Below are positions 33,310 to 44,452 of a DNA stretch of 64,000 nt, piece by piece (within the stretch, counting starts at the first letter, position 1; each line of letters opens with the position of its first letter). The position numbers and the translations under genes were made by a program. The DNA lies in the NCBI GenBank assembly GCA_030280995.1, contig JASXTE010000005.1, positions 39,262,742 to 39,326,741 on the forward strand, given 5' to 3'. This DNA is from Hemileia vastatrix (lineage: Eukaryota; Basidiomycota; Pucciniomycetes; Pucciniales; Zaghouaniaceae). A model generated the notes under the pieces. That model saw only the letters and a program-made list of their open reading frames with translations, did no database searches and had not been told where the DNA came from.

Positions 33310-34581
33310 TGTGGTCTTCCAACATTGGCGGAGCCCTTTGTTGGTCTGTTTGGCATTGTTTTAATATTTTTTAAATGGCATTGTTTAATAATTGGGAGTT
33401 TTTCTGGAATTATTTGGCGAATATTGGGACTGCGGTGTGGTAAGCGCCTCACAGGCAGTTTGATTTTGGACCAATCAGCTCGCATAGTCCAGGAAGAACA
33501 AAGGGGATTTAAAGGGCAGTAGGTAGTGCTAAACTATAATACGTATTTGTGTGTTTCAAGAAAAAAGGGAAATAGAAGCGCGGAAGAAGATTCAGGGTCT
33601 GTGCGCTCAGATTTGCAGCCGGATGCGCAGCACAATTGGGAATGGTGTGTTATCAATTTAGGACTGAAAGCACTGAACAATATGGATTTTGATTTTCCAA
33701 TAATCATGTGTTATGCATTAAGGAAGGAATTATGGCTTAGGAAGAACTCAAGTTCATAGTATACTGCACCGTGGCAAGTGTGGTAACTTACTGAAACAGG
33801 TAATGTAGGAGGTTAACTAGTTAAGTGAGTTGTCAGAACTATGGACTTAGTAATGAAGTAAGGAGAGCAGGGACTCAGTCACAAAGCTACCCAAGAGTCA
33901 AGGCAGCTAAGATCAGTTTTAGAAGGAGTCAAAACTTGGAAGTAGTGCTGAAACAAAACAAAGGTACAGTCAGGAGCACGCAAGGGGAGTATGAGTGAAA
34001 CAAGTTAATACTAGTGTTAGTAAGCATAGGGTTTGTTTAGGTGCTGTAGTTGTTACAAGCGGTGTACGTAGTTTACTAATAAATTGGTTATTGTTTTACT
34101 AATGTGGCGCTAGAGTCAGTGCTGGAGATCCACTCGGGAACTGTGTTTTGAGTGCTGGAAAAATATAAAAAGGGGTATCTCATCTAGTAAAAAAAGGGGA
34201 GAACAATTGATGAATAATTAGTTAACAAGCAAATAGTTAATAATTGTGAAGTCAAGGATAAGATATTAGATTTTCTGAAATCATTTGTTTGACAATATAT
34301 TAGAGATTTTTCTGAGTCTTTTTGTCATTTGTGCGTCTGTGTGTATTTCTTGTAGTATAAGTGAAAGATCGCAACATAGAGAGATAATATAGATTCAGTA
34401 GGATTGATTAGTATTAGAGTTATTTTATTGCTATAATAAGGCATATTCAAAGAGAGCGCTTCAGGAGGAAGTAGCTGTGAATATTAGCGCTTGTTAAGAA
34501 GAGAAATATCCAGATATTAATACTTGTTTTTTTTCTAAAACTCATTTCTCAACTTATAAACTTTCTAATCACATATTAGTG
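33310..34581 (+). repeat. 5' LTR of element H, part 1
   Basis: The first 130-150 bases resemble A-type LTRs (TGTGGTCTTCCAACATTGG, ATATTGGGACTGCGG); the rest, from about 33440, is unrelated to them. Part 2 is at 43048-43168. The total would be about 1.39 kb. Open frames within it are not convincing genes. Confidence 0.65.
34577..34581 (+). repeat. Left target-site duplication of element Z (TAGTG)
   Basis: TAGTG stands just before the left LTR and again at 43043-43047 just after the right LTR: a perfect 5-bp match. Confidence 0.85.
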
Positions 34582-35392
34582 TGTCACCCGCCACGTGACA
34601 CTTGAGGCAAAAGAAGCTTATTAAATCAATAAAACAGAGGTCTAAATCCATACTTGAAGTGCAGAAAGCACTTTTACATAGCAACTGCGACTTTCCTTTG
34701 TGTACTCACTATTCAACCATGCTAGTCTAAACTCTAAATCTAAATTAGTCAATCTCTCAATAGTGTGTCTTAGTCTTTTCCTCAATAAGCGACGCACAGC
34801 GCAATAGTCAATGTAATAGTCCACTAAAAAGGTTTATTAAAGTATCTGTGGGTTATTAAAAAGGGGTAGTGAGCATGGACAGAATGGTTAGTGGAGGATT
34901 AAAGGGTTAACGGATGTTAGTTAGGAGGGTCCAGGTGTAACAGGTGTAATTTTGGTGGTCTGTGGTGTGCGGAATGATGAATGGGTATGAGGTCAATGCA
35001 AGGAGGAGTAAAGGATATAAAAGGGGTTGGATTTTGGCTCAACATTCTTTAGAATTAAATTATAAAACGTATATATAGTCAATAGTGGTAAAGCTTCAGG
35101 TTAAATCACTATTATTGTATCTTTCCTTATTTTCTCAGTAATCATTTCTAAATCCTAAATCTTTGATTATTGAGTTTCCAACCCTTTTTGAGATCTTAAA
35201 GAATATTAATATTACCTTTAAATTATATTAGAATTCTTCTCGAACATATCTCGAAGAAGTAGTTCTTCCTTCAAGTCATTTTCAAATCACTTCCTCAAAC
35301 ATTTCCTCTGTGCTTCAAAGAAGTTTCTAAACTACTCTCATCATCTCACTTCCAGGAACACCCTCTACCTTGTGCGTAGGTTGTCCGGTGAC
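34582..35392 (+). repeat. 5' LTR of element Z (811 bp), with promoter motifs
   Basis: TGTCACCCGCC...CCGGTGACA. TATAAAA at 35016-35022 lies 35 bases before AGAATTAAATTATA (35051-35064), the proposed RNA start and self-primer. Confidence 0.9.
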
Positions 35393-35393
35393 A

Positions 35394-35407
35394 GTATAAT
35401 TTAATTC
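35394..35407 (+). other. Self-primer binding site of element Z
   Basis: TATAATTTAATTCT, one base after the LTR, is the exact reverse complement of 35051-35064. It has no resemblance to the tRNA-type sites of A, N and LTR B. Confidence 0.7.
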
Positions 35408-35468
35408 TCTGTATTTCTCATTCTTTCGCACTACTACATCCTTTTTTCAGGTGTTTTAAATTCTTTAA

Positions 35469-36620
35469 ATGGCACCTGTTCAACGCACTCCTCCAACAGG
35501 CGCTACTACTAGGGCTTGCGCCAGAGGCAGGCAAACAGCTACACGGCCTGTTTCCCTCACTCACTCCTTGGAACCTCTTGACCTTAGGGAACGGGGACAT
35601 TCAGTCCAATCTGTAGAAGACATCCCCCATTATTTTAATGATTCTAGTGAGGAAGAAAAAGGAGAGGATACAATGCATGAGGCACCATCCACCCCTGCTA
35701 CTCACCCTTCTGGTCAACCTTTGGAACCTGGACCATCTAATTTTCTGGAAGACTTCATGAGACTTTTTATGAAAACTCTTTCTAATCCAACGTCTTTGGA
35801 GGGATCTAAATTCAAAACTCCTTCTATGAAATCTCCTGATAAATTTGTTAGAGAACATCCAGACGGATTGCGGCCCTTCTTGCAAACCTGAAATCTCCTG
35901 TTCCATAACTACTTATCAAAGGTTGTTTATGCATCTTCATTCCTAGCCGGAAAGGCAGCAAGATGGTTTGAACCTTATCTTCTCATGCTATCTTTGACAG
36001 AAACCCACTTACTTATTAATAACTGGGAAAAGTTTGAAGACCAACTCTTTATGTTGTTTGGTGACCCTAATGAAACTGACAATGCAGAAATTGAACTTGA
36101 TTTCCTTCACATGAGTGATAATGGTAAAGCCTCTGAATATATCTCGAACTTCAGAGCACTTCAAACTCGAGTAGGTTGGAACGATGCTGCCCTTAAGTAT
36201 CATTTCAAAAAGGGACTTCCTTCGAGGATTCTGGATCAATTAAATCTTCATGGTCAGAAAATGACTACTTTAACAGATTCAATGGATCGAACCCTTGAAC
36301 TCGACAGCGTTTACCAAGGACGACTACAACATCGTCAATATGCCAACAAATCTCAAGGCCTAAATTTTAAATTGGGACCTTATTCACACCCACAAACAAC
36401 TCAATCCAAACCCAATAAGGGAAAGGACAAACCTTGACCAAAAGGCTCGACCCCAGGCAATATCAGCAAAGTACTGGATAAAAAAGGGGAACTTAAAGAA
36501 GATGAGAGGAAGAGGCAAGCAGATAATGGGTTATGTATGTATTGTGGGGGTAAGCACAAGCTAGAAGATTGTGTAAAGTTGAGGGAAAGAGAACGTACTA
36601 GTTCAAGGTCAAAAAACTAG
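35469..36620 (+). pseudogene. Element Z gag with zinc knuckle
   Basis: MAPVQRTPPTGATTRACARG starts a 383-codon frame in one phase. The N-part is Pro/Ser rich and acidic. The capsid core runs from FKTPSMKSPDKFVREHPDGL through FEDQLFMLFGDPNETDNAEI and YHFKKGLPSRILDQLNLHG. The zinc knuckle is CMYCGGKHKLEDC (C-x2-C-x3-H-x4-C) from 36534. Two in-frame TGA stops, at 35889-35891 and 36435-36437, break it. It otherwise has no frameshift. Gag would package the element RNA in the cytoplasm. Confidence 0.85.
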
Positions 36621-36634
36621 TAGATATTTTACTT

Positions 36635-37029
36635 TTGTGCAAAGCAAAATATCTTATCTCTCTCAGTGCACAGAACCTCCATGTCTTAAGGACTGGAGTC
36701 ACCTTAAACCAATTGATATTCATTCTTTTCAAGGAGGATACCCCCTTCAGTTGTCTTATAGACTCTGGAGCTTCAATTTCTTTTGTCAGTTTATCTTTTG
36801 CCGAGAAGTTAAAACTGAAATTCACAGATATCAATCGAACTCCAATATATTTGGTCAAATCAGAGGAACCCAAATATTGGGTATGTAAGTTTTATGGGTT
36901 TTCAACTTTCCGAACTTTCCCCCCTTCAAGTAGGAATTATCAGTCTTGGACACCCCAAGAATGGACGATACCATCCTTGGCCATGACTTTTTAATGCATT
37001 GGAATTCTGAAACTGATTGGTCACGGTGA
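36635..37029 (+). pseudogene. Element Z aspartic protease
   Basis: FKEDTPFSCLIDSGASISFV with D-S-G at about 36762-36770, then FAEKLKLKFTDINRTPIYLV. A frameshift near 36930 moves the end, with its ILGHDF-type motif, to another frame. Released from a gag-pol precursor in the family. Confidence 0.8.
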
Positions 37030-38033
37030 TTGATCACCCCACGCACTAAGTATATTTCTAATTCTTCAATGCAGTTCAATAGGGAGTTAAACAACCAGCC
37101 TGACAATGTCCTGCTAGAGGACAAATCTCTGCCAGATGACTTGCAAGAATCTGATCTTTCTCTAAATGAGAAATTGGCTAACTCTTCTAGCTCAATCACT
37201 TCACTCAAAGAGGATTTAAATTGCCTGAAAGTAGTCGAATTATGCTCTCTCAATTCGGGTCTTCCCTCGACAGACTCTCTTGAAGATGATGAGGATGACC
37301 AAATAAATGTTGAAGCCATTAAATCAACTCTACCAGAAATATATCATGATTTCCTCGATGTTTTCTCAATCCGCAAGGCTGATAAGTTACCCCCTCACCG
37401 ACCCTATGACCATCAAATAGAGTTAATAGGTCCAGTACCTCTGGCAGGTCCTGTCTATTCTTTGTCAAAGGACAAATCTCAAGTTCTTTGAGACTACATT
37501 GCAGAAAATGTAGCAAAAGCTTTCATCAGAGCCAGTAAATCTCCAACCGGCTCCCCTGTTCTTTTTGTAAAGAAAAAGGATGGTAGTCTTAGGTTGTGTG
37601 TTGACTATAGAAAGCTCAACACAGTTACAAAGAAGAATGCATATCCAGTTCCTCCTATGTCATTGCTTCTTACACTTTTTAATGGTGCTAATTTATTTTT
37701 TAAAATTGATCTTAGAGGCGCTTATAATCTTATTCGCATTGCAGAAGGTCATGAACCACTGACTGCAATGCGCACTAGATTTGGTAGTTTTGAATATTTA
37801 GTAATGCCTATTGGATTATGTAACGCACCATCAATTTTTCAAACCTTTGTCAATGACATCTTCAAGATGTTGTCAAACAATTTGTGGTCGTCTACTTAGA
37901 CGATATTTTAATTTTCTCAAAGACACTGGATGAACATATTCATCATGTTTGACAGGTTCTAAATTGCCTTTGAGATCAGGGTCTCTATTCCAAGCACAAT
38001 AAATGTGAATTCCATCTTAAATCTATTGATTTT
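37030..38033 (+). pseudogene. Element Z reverse transcriptase
   Basis: The spacer to RT (LPEIYHDFLDVFSIRKADKL) is followed by RT motifs [39 protein letters not shown] and [17 protein letters not shown]. The catalytic YLDD is at 37893-37904, just after a frameshift near 37865. TGA codons at 37489-37491 and in HHV-stop-QVL (also in Y) interrupt it. RT makes cDNA from the element RNA. Confidence 0.85.
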
Positions 38034-40060
38034 TTGGTTTTTAAGTTATCCACTGATGGTTTAGTCATGGACAACAAAAAGGTCCAAAAAGTCCTGGAAT
38101 TGCCTGAGCCCAAAACTGTTAAATCCCTCCAAGGATTTTTGGGCTATGCCAATTTCTATAGAAGATTGATTAAAGATTACTCTAAAACAATTTCCAATCT
38201 TACTTCTCTTCTTAGAAAAGATATTCCTTTTGTTTTTACTTCTACAGCACAAAAGGAATTTGAAGCATTGAAGACTGCATTTACCACAGCTCCAATTCTT
38301 TTACACTTTGATCCTTCTGCTTTGAAAATAGTCGAGACAGATGCTAGCAATTATGCTATCACAGGGGTCATTTCTCGATTCAATCCTGAAACAAAATTGT
38401 TTCATCCTGTTGCTTTAGAGTCACGCAAACTCATTGAAGCAGAATTAAATTATGAAATTCATGACAAGGAGCTTTTAGCTATTATCCATTGTCTTAAAAA
38501 ATGGTGCTCTTTTCTTCTAAGCCTAGATAGTCCTTTTCAAATCCTGACTGACCATAATTCTTTGAAATACTTTATGTCTTCCAAAGTGTTAACCAGGAGT
38601 CAAGCCAGGTGGGCTGAATTTTTTTCTGAGTTTCCCTTTTCTATTTCCTATCGCCCAGGTAAGAACTGCATTGTCCCAGATATCCTGTCACATCGGGACA
38701 ACGTTTACCCACAGCGGGGGGACGCATTTGCTGACAAGAACCCAGAAAATGTGAAATCAATTTTCAACGAATCAATTTTAACGACTCATCAACTTAATTC
38801 GATGACAATTCAATCTTTTCAAAATCCACTATCCAAAATCCTCGAAGCTCAGTTGAAAGACAATTTTTGTTTAGGGATAAAAGACAAAATACTCTCGAAG
38901 AAAGGGGCCAAAAGATTTAGTGTTGAATCAGGTCTATTAGTATTCGAAGGTAGAGTAGTCATACCCAACAATAATGAAATAAAATTATGGATTTTCAATA
39001 GTCGACATGATTCTCCATTAGCTGGTCATTTTGGGGTTGATAAAACCTACCAGTTAATTGCGAGGGATTTCTTCTGGCCAGGAATGACCAGAGAAATCAA
39101 GGCCTATATAAGATCTTGTTATGAATGTAATAGGAATAAGGCTCCCCGTCACCGGAAGCATGGGTTGCTTCAACAACTTCCTATTCCCTCTAAACCTTGG
39201 TAATTTTTATTGATGGATTTTATTTCTCAAATTCCTCTTTCTAATAATTTTGATGCTATATTAGTAATAGTAGATAGATTTTCAAAAATGTCTATTTTCA
39301 GTAAAACCACTACTACTGCTACAGCAGAAGATTTGTCAAAATTGTTTCTAGAATATGTATTTTCCAAACATGGCTTACCTAATGATATTATTTCAGATGG
39401 AGGCTCATTGTTTGTATCCACATTCTGGACTCAATTGTGTTGGCAACTCAATATCACGAGGAATCTCTCCACGGGCTATCATCCTGAAACTGATGGGCAA
39501 ACGGAAAGGGTCAACCAAATCCTCAAACAATACCTTCAAATGTATGTCAGTTACCAACAAGACAATTGGACCACATGGTTACCATTGGCCAAATTTGCTT
39601 ATAATAACTCGACTCATTCTTAGACACAACAATCTCCTTTTGAAACTGTTTATGGAAGACATCCTCAATTCAACTCAATCCATGTAGGAACTAGTCATCC
39701 TGCGGAACATTATCTTCGAACAATATCACAACTCCAAGAAGAACTTAAATCAAACATGGAATTAGCAATTTGAAGGTACAAGGAACAGGCCAAAAAACAT
39801 TGACAATCTGCTCCTTCTTTTAAACCAGGCGACAAAGTATGGCTCGATGCACAAAACATTCAAACAACTTGACCATCAAAGAAACTGGCTGAAAAACACT
39901 TGGGACCATTCAAAATTGACTCCGAATTCTCTAAAACTGCATTTCAACTCAAGCTACTTCCTAAATGGCAGTCTATTCACCCTGTTTTCCATGTATCTCT
40001 CCTGGAACTTGCTTGAGAAACATACCCGGGCAGGAACCAACCTCCTCTGGAACCGGTCGA
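38034..40060 (+). pseudogene. Element Z RNase H and integrase
   Basis: 38034-39203 is one open frame: RT thumb (VQKVLELPEPKTVKSLQGFL), RNase H (IVETDASNYAITGVIS; HDKELLAIIHCL), and the integrase HHCC finger (NSRHDSPLAGHFG ... CYECNRNKAP). After a TAA (39201-39203) the core has MDFISQIPL, ISDGGSLFVS and HPETDGQTERVNQI, so D, D and E are all present. Stops follow at 39621-39623 and in the C-part (near 39772, 39799, 39870). The C-part has FKPGDKVWLDAQNI and [10 protein letters not shown]. Confidence 0.85.
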
Positions 40061-40262
40061 AGTAGAAGACCATCTAGTGTGGGAAGTAAGCCATATCCTT
40101 GATTCAAGAATTTGCAAGGGGAAACTTCAATACCTCGTGGAATGGGAAGGCTTCCTCGATGACTCAGAAAAAACATCCTGGGAACCAGCCATCAATGTTT
40201 CTAACGCCTCTGAAATCCTAAAATCTTTTCATCTTAAATATCCTTTAAAACCAAAACCTTAG
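40061..40262 (+). pseudogene. Element Z chromodomain (integrase C-terminus)
   Basis: WEVSHILDSRICKGKLQYLV EWEGF and SEKTSWEPAINVSNASEIL form a full chromodomain with its conserved Trp/aromatic positions. It would bind modified chromatin and guide integration in chromoviruses. The frame is open here, but it is downstream of the stops above and not separately expressed. Confidence 0.85.
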
Positions 40263-41200
40263 AACTCTCTTTTACTTTTCTCTTCTCTTCACTTTTCTCT
40301 TTTCTTTCTCTTTTTTTTCTTTTTTCTTTTCTCAAAATTCTAAAACTCCTTCTCTTCTAAAATCCTTACTCTGTTTTTTTTTTCTTCTTTTTCTTCTCAA
40401 AAGTTTTTTTCAACCTTCTTTAAAAAATAAATTAATTAATTAAATAAATAATATAAAATAATATAAACTAAAATTAAAATTAAATTAAATTAAAAAAGTA
40501 AAAATTAAAAAATAAAATAAAATAAAGTAATAAAATTAAAATCTTAAAATTCATTAAAATAAAATCTTAAAAATCAATAATTCATTTAATTTTCTTTCTT
40601 TTTTCTTTTCTCTTTTCAAACTTTTCTTCTTTTCCCTTATTTCTTTTTCTTCAAACTATCAAATTTTTTTCATGAACTCAATAAGACAATCTTTCTCAAA
40701 CTTTAATTCAACCTTTAAATCTCTCTTTTAAAATTCTTTGAACAAATTACTTCTTTCTTTCAAATTCTTTTTCAAAAACTATTTTTTCTTCTTCCTTTTC
40801 AAATGATAAAAATTTCTTAAAACTTTAATAAATAAACTTTCACAAATAACAAATTTTTTCTCTCATTAAATTTTCATCTCAAACAAAATTGTTTTCACTC
40901 AACTATTTCTTTTTTTTACTTAAATCTTTCTTTTTTCAAAATTTAAAACTAAAATTCCTTTAGTTAAACATTCTTTCTTTTCTTCTTTCAAAATTTAAAA
41001 CAAAATTTTATTCAAATCTTTTCTTTTCTCGAAATCTTATAAAATATATATCAACATTTTCAATTGAAACAACAAAATAAATGATAAATAAATAAATACA
41101 CAAATTATTTTCTACTTTTTTTTTCCTTCCTCTTTCTTTTGTTCTTTCTTTCTTCTCTTTCTCCTTCCATTTAAATCTTCTCCTGTATTTTCTCCCAAAC
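40263..41200. other. Low-complexity spacer between convergent genes of Z
   Basis: T/C-rich and AT-rich tracts, like 14200-15030 in Y. No gene is seen. It lies between the 3' ends of pol and of the antisense gene and may hold both terminators. Confidence 0.6.
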
Positions 41201-42132
41201 CTACTTCTTCATTTTCTCCAAAACTACCCTTATTTCCTTCCTACATTTCTCAAATACCTCCTCCTCCCCTATTGGTACCACTTCCCCAATTTCTAGTAAT
41301 TCTTCGGCCATGTCAAAGGAGGCAGCATTGACAATCTTATCAACCTCACTGCTTAAATCTTTGATGAATCGAGTTCGTTGACCTTGCCGAGGTTTCTTTG
41401 ACCATACCTGGTCGAGAGTCTCTTTGTTGTCCTCCCTTGAATCAACCACTGGTTGATTTGCCTCAACTGGCAGCGATGGCACAGATTCCACAATTGGAGC
41501 CTCCGCAATGAGATCTGAATTCTAAAACATAGGTCATCAGTAACAAAATTTTCTTAAAATAAAAAGAAGAACAGACTTACTTCAAAAAATGGGTCAGCTT
41601 CTAAGAATAACTTTGGGGTGACTTCTGCCGTCACTTCCTTCTCCTCTTAGTCATCCTCGATGACCATACGCCACTTCTTCGGTGTCCTTCTCCAAATAGG
41701 GATTTCATCCTCATCCTCTTCCACTAATTCATCTATCTCTTCTTTGACCCCTTGTTTCTTACTTGTGGCCTGGGTTACCCAGGTTGCCACGGTATCTTTA
41801 ACCTCATCCTCAGTGTCTCCCACCGACTGATTGTCCCCGACCAATATGTCCCAAATATCTTCAACCACCTCTTTGGTCTTTGGTATTACCCCATATTTGG
41901 TTTTCTTAAATCAACGCTCGATGTCCGCATTTTTTGACAAGGCATCACACGCCACCTGTCTCCAGCGGCAAAACTTGCATTTCTGGCGAGGACCTTGTGT
42001 TGCCGTGCTTTCAATGCAGAAGTACTCCATTGTTTTGCAGGCTGTGCATGCTTGAGAATACTGCCGGGTAATAATTCCACCATCTGCTTTAGGGTGTGGA
42101 GGCGTGGGAGTTGGGGTAGGACAAGTCGACAT
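41201..42132 (-). CDS. Antisense Zn2Cys6-like gene of element Z (two exons)
   Basis: Homologue of the antisense gene in Y, in the same place. Exon 1 is 42132-41581, the intron is 41580-41522 (59 bp), exon 2 is 41521-41201: 290 codons. Cys 29, 32, 39, 52, 55 and 62 are all kept; the extra Cys49 of Y is Arg here, which supports the six-Cys reading. CKFCRWRQVAC, the acidic DELVEEDEDEIP and RRTPKKWR are conserved, as is LDQVWSKKPRQGQRTRF in exon 2. Two in-frame stops are present, TGA at 41911-41913 and TAA at 41647-41649, at positions different from the stop in Y; no frameshift separates the two copies. It is probably a recently silenced gene. A zinc-cluster regulator is the best guess, not shown. 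Confidence 0.7.
41522..41580 (-). other. Intron of the antisense gene in element Z
   Basis: 59 bp, donor GTAAGT, TTACTGATGACC branch-like motif, acceptor TTTTAG. Removal joins FFE to NSDLIAEAP in frame, aligning with the Y junction. Confidence 0.7.
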
Positions 42133-42210
42133 AATAAAGTAAAAATAATTAAAAACAAGAGGGAGAGAAAGTAGTGTGAGAAAGTATGTCTCACGCTCAA
42201 TGGAGCTTGC

Positions 42211-42220
42211 GTTTTTATAC
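42211..42220 (-). promoter_or_regulatory. TATA box of the antisense gene in element Z
   Basis: Minus strand GTATAAAAAC, about 85 bases before the ATG (42132) and 10 bases from the LTR edge (42230). Confidence 0.65.
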
Positions 42221-42229
42221 CCAGGCATC

Positions 42230-43042
42230 TGTCACCCGCCATGTGACACTCGAGGCAAAAGCAGCTCATTAAATCAATAAAACAGAGGTCTAAATCCATA
42301 CTCAAAGTGTAGAAAGCACTTCTACATAGCAACTGCAACTTTCCTTTTTGTACTCACTATTCAACCGCGCTAGTCTAAACTCTAAATCTAAATTATTCAA
42401 TCTCTCAACAGTGTGTCTTAGTATTTTCCTCAATAAGCAACACACAGTGCAATAGTCAATGTAATAGTCCACTAAAAAGGTTTATTAAAGTATCTGTGGG
42501 TTATTAAAAAGGGGTAGTGAGCATGGACAGAATGGTTAGTGGAGGATTAAAGGGTTGACAGATGTTAGTGAGGAGGGTCCAGGTGTAACAGGTGTAATTT
42601 TGGTGGTCTGTGGTGTGCGGAATGATGAATGGGTATGAGGTCAATGCAAGGAGGAGTAAAGGATATAAAAGGGGTTGGAATTTGGTTCGACATTCTTTAG
42701 AATTAAATTATAAAACGTATATATAGTTAATAGTGGTAAAGCTTCAGGTTAAATCATTATTATTGTATCTTTCCTTATTTTCTCAGTAATCATTTCTCAA
42801 TCCTAAATCTTTGATTATTGAGTTTCCAACCCTTTGTGAGATCTTAAAGAAAATTAATATTACCTTTTAAATTATATTAGAATTCTTCTTGAACATATCT
42901 CAATGCAGTTGTTCTTCCTTTGAGTCATTTTCAAATGATTTCCTCGAACATTTACTCTGTGCTTTGAAGAAGTTTCTAAACTACTCTCATCATCTCACTT
43001 CCAGGAACACCCTTGACCTTGTGCATAGGTTGTCAAGTGACA
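42230..43042 (+). repeat. 3' LTR of element Z (813 bp)
   Basis: TGTCACCCGCC...CAAGTGACA, colinear with 34582-35392. No polypurine tract is visible directly upstream. Confidence 0.9.
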
Positions 43043-43047
43043 TAGTG

Positions 43048-43168
43048 TTACACATTATTGCGCTGTATTTAAAAATAAGAGTGGCAGGTACTTTGTTTTA
43101 GAAATTGAAAAGAAGAACCAACCCATCTCGCATTGTGTCCACTGCTTAGTACTTTAGAACTCTCTACA
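43048..43168 (+). repeat. 5' LTR of element H, part 2
   Basis: Continues the LTR interrupted by Z. The end GCTTAGTACTTTAGAACTCT CTACA resembles the A-type end GCTAGTACTATAGGATTGTCT. Confidence 0.6.
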
Positions 43169-43170
43169 AT

Positions 43171-43187
43171 TGGTGTACCAAAAGTGG
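43171..43187 (+). other. Degenerate primer-binding site of element H
   Basis: TGGTGTACCAAAAGTGG two bases after the LTR end, similar to the TGGCGCCCAACGTGGGG site of N. Confidence 0.45.
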
Positions 43188-43414
43188 CATAATTGTAACT
43201 AGTGTTTTGATTAGATTGTTTGGTTTTCAGGGTTTTGTCAAGAGGACGTGATCAAGCTGGCGCTTCAGCGGAAGAGTCGTAGGGTCTACAACAAGTGGAT
43301 CAATAGCCATTATCAGAGGATAGCGTAGGACTGTATTGTGAATATAGTCAGGTTTAATTACCAAGGGTGTGTTTATTATTTTTGTGATCTCTGTTTCCAT
43401 TTCATATTTTGGAA

Positions 43415-44452
43415 ATGGATCCTACTGCAACTACATCTAAGGGATTTCAGGAGAAGGTTAAAGTGCCTAATTTGACGGCGTCTTTGCCACAGACAGTAAC
43501 TACAATAATTAGATGTAAAGATGAAAGTTTGTGTTTTGCGGGTATTAATACCAAGAAGTTCTTAAGAAGTTTTGAACAAGCGGCTGAAGTGAATGGAGCG
43601 ACCGAGTATGATATGGCGTGTCAAGTGCTTTTCTTTGTCTCTAATGAGTGCAAAGACAATTTAGAGGTTTAAAAGGGGAATGAAGAGCGCAATTGGTCAG
43701 TGCTAAAAGAACAGATGCTCAAGAGATGGCCAAAGGTTACCAAGGAAACTAAGTATATGATAAAGGATCTGGATGTCTTGGTGAAGAGGGTCAAAGCTAA
43801 AGGGGGTGTTCAAGACCCTAAGGAATTTAAAAGCTTTAGAGAAGATTTTGATTTAATAGTGGAATATTTAGTCAGTAACAAAGATTTTAATGATACTAAT
43901 GCATCTTTACCTTGTTTTTGTGAAGCACTAGCACCAGAAGTTGAAAACTGGGTGAAGAGGTGCTTGGATAACAAAGGAAAGCTGGTCAAGAGGAGAGACA
44001 GTAATTATAAGTACCCTGGATTAGAAGAAGTAGAAATGGCAGTGGAAGTGGAAATGAAGTTGCGCTGAGTTGAGCGTCGCGCAGCTAGAGTTGCTTTGGA
44101 TAACGAGGAAATGGACAAAGATGCGTCTGGTGTGCAATCGCCTCATCAGATGTTGTCTCCTAAAGTTAAAGTTTTCACCAAGGAGCCGGATTCAGTCATG
44201 GCGAGGATTGACGAGTTGGAGAAGAAAATAAGTGAAGCGGAAAAGGCAAAAGAATTGTTTAGGCCCAAGAGTTCTCCTTAAACATCACGTTTTGCTACTA
44301 TGGTATGTTACTATCGTAATAAGGAGGGACATACTAGGATGAGGTGTAATGCGCTTCAAAAGGATAAAGAGGAGAGGGTAGTTTACGAGGATGGAACTAA
44401 GCTTATGTTGGAAGATGGGATTAAGCTTGTCAAAAACAAGGATTGAGGGATG
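43415..44452 (+). pseudogene. Element H gag
   Basis: ATG at 43415 (MDPTATTSKGFQEKVKVPNL). The capsid-like region TKKFLRSFEQAAEVNGATEY, DMACQVLFFVSNECKDNLEV is in register with N and A gag. TAA at 43670-43672, TGA at 44066-44068, TAA at 44279-44281 and TGA near 44447 break it. The zinc knuckle is damaged: CYYRNKEGHTRMRC has Arg for the second Cys. A coiled-coil segment (IDELEKKISEAEKAKEL) precedes it. Confidence 0.8.

Larger units (their letters stand above)
34582..43042 (+). mobile_element. Element Z, full-length self-priming chromovirus with antisense gene
   Basis: 8461 bp: LTR, self-primer site, gag, protease, RT, RNase H, integrase, chromodomain, low-complexity spacer, antisense gene, LTR. 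Inserted in the 5' LTR of H with duplicated TAGTG. Same family as Y but with gag intact in extent. Pol has about ten stops or frameshifts, so it is inactive. Confidence 0.9.

Noticed and set aside
33310..34581. Open frames such as 33325-33522 and 33526-33759 as host genes
   Set aside because: They lie in the H LTR, overlap A-type LTR homology at the start, and show no domain.
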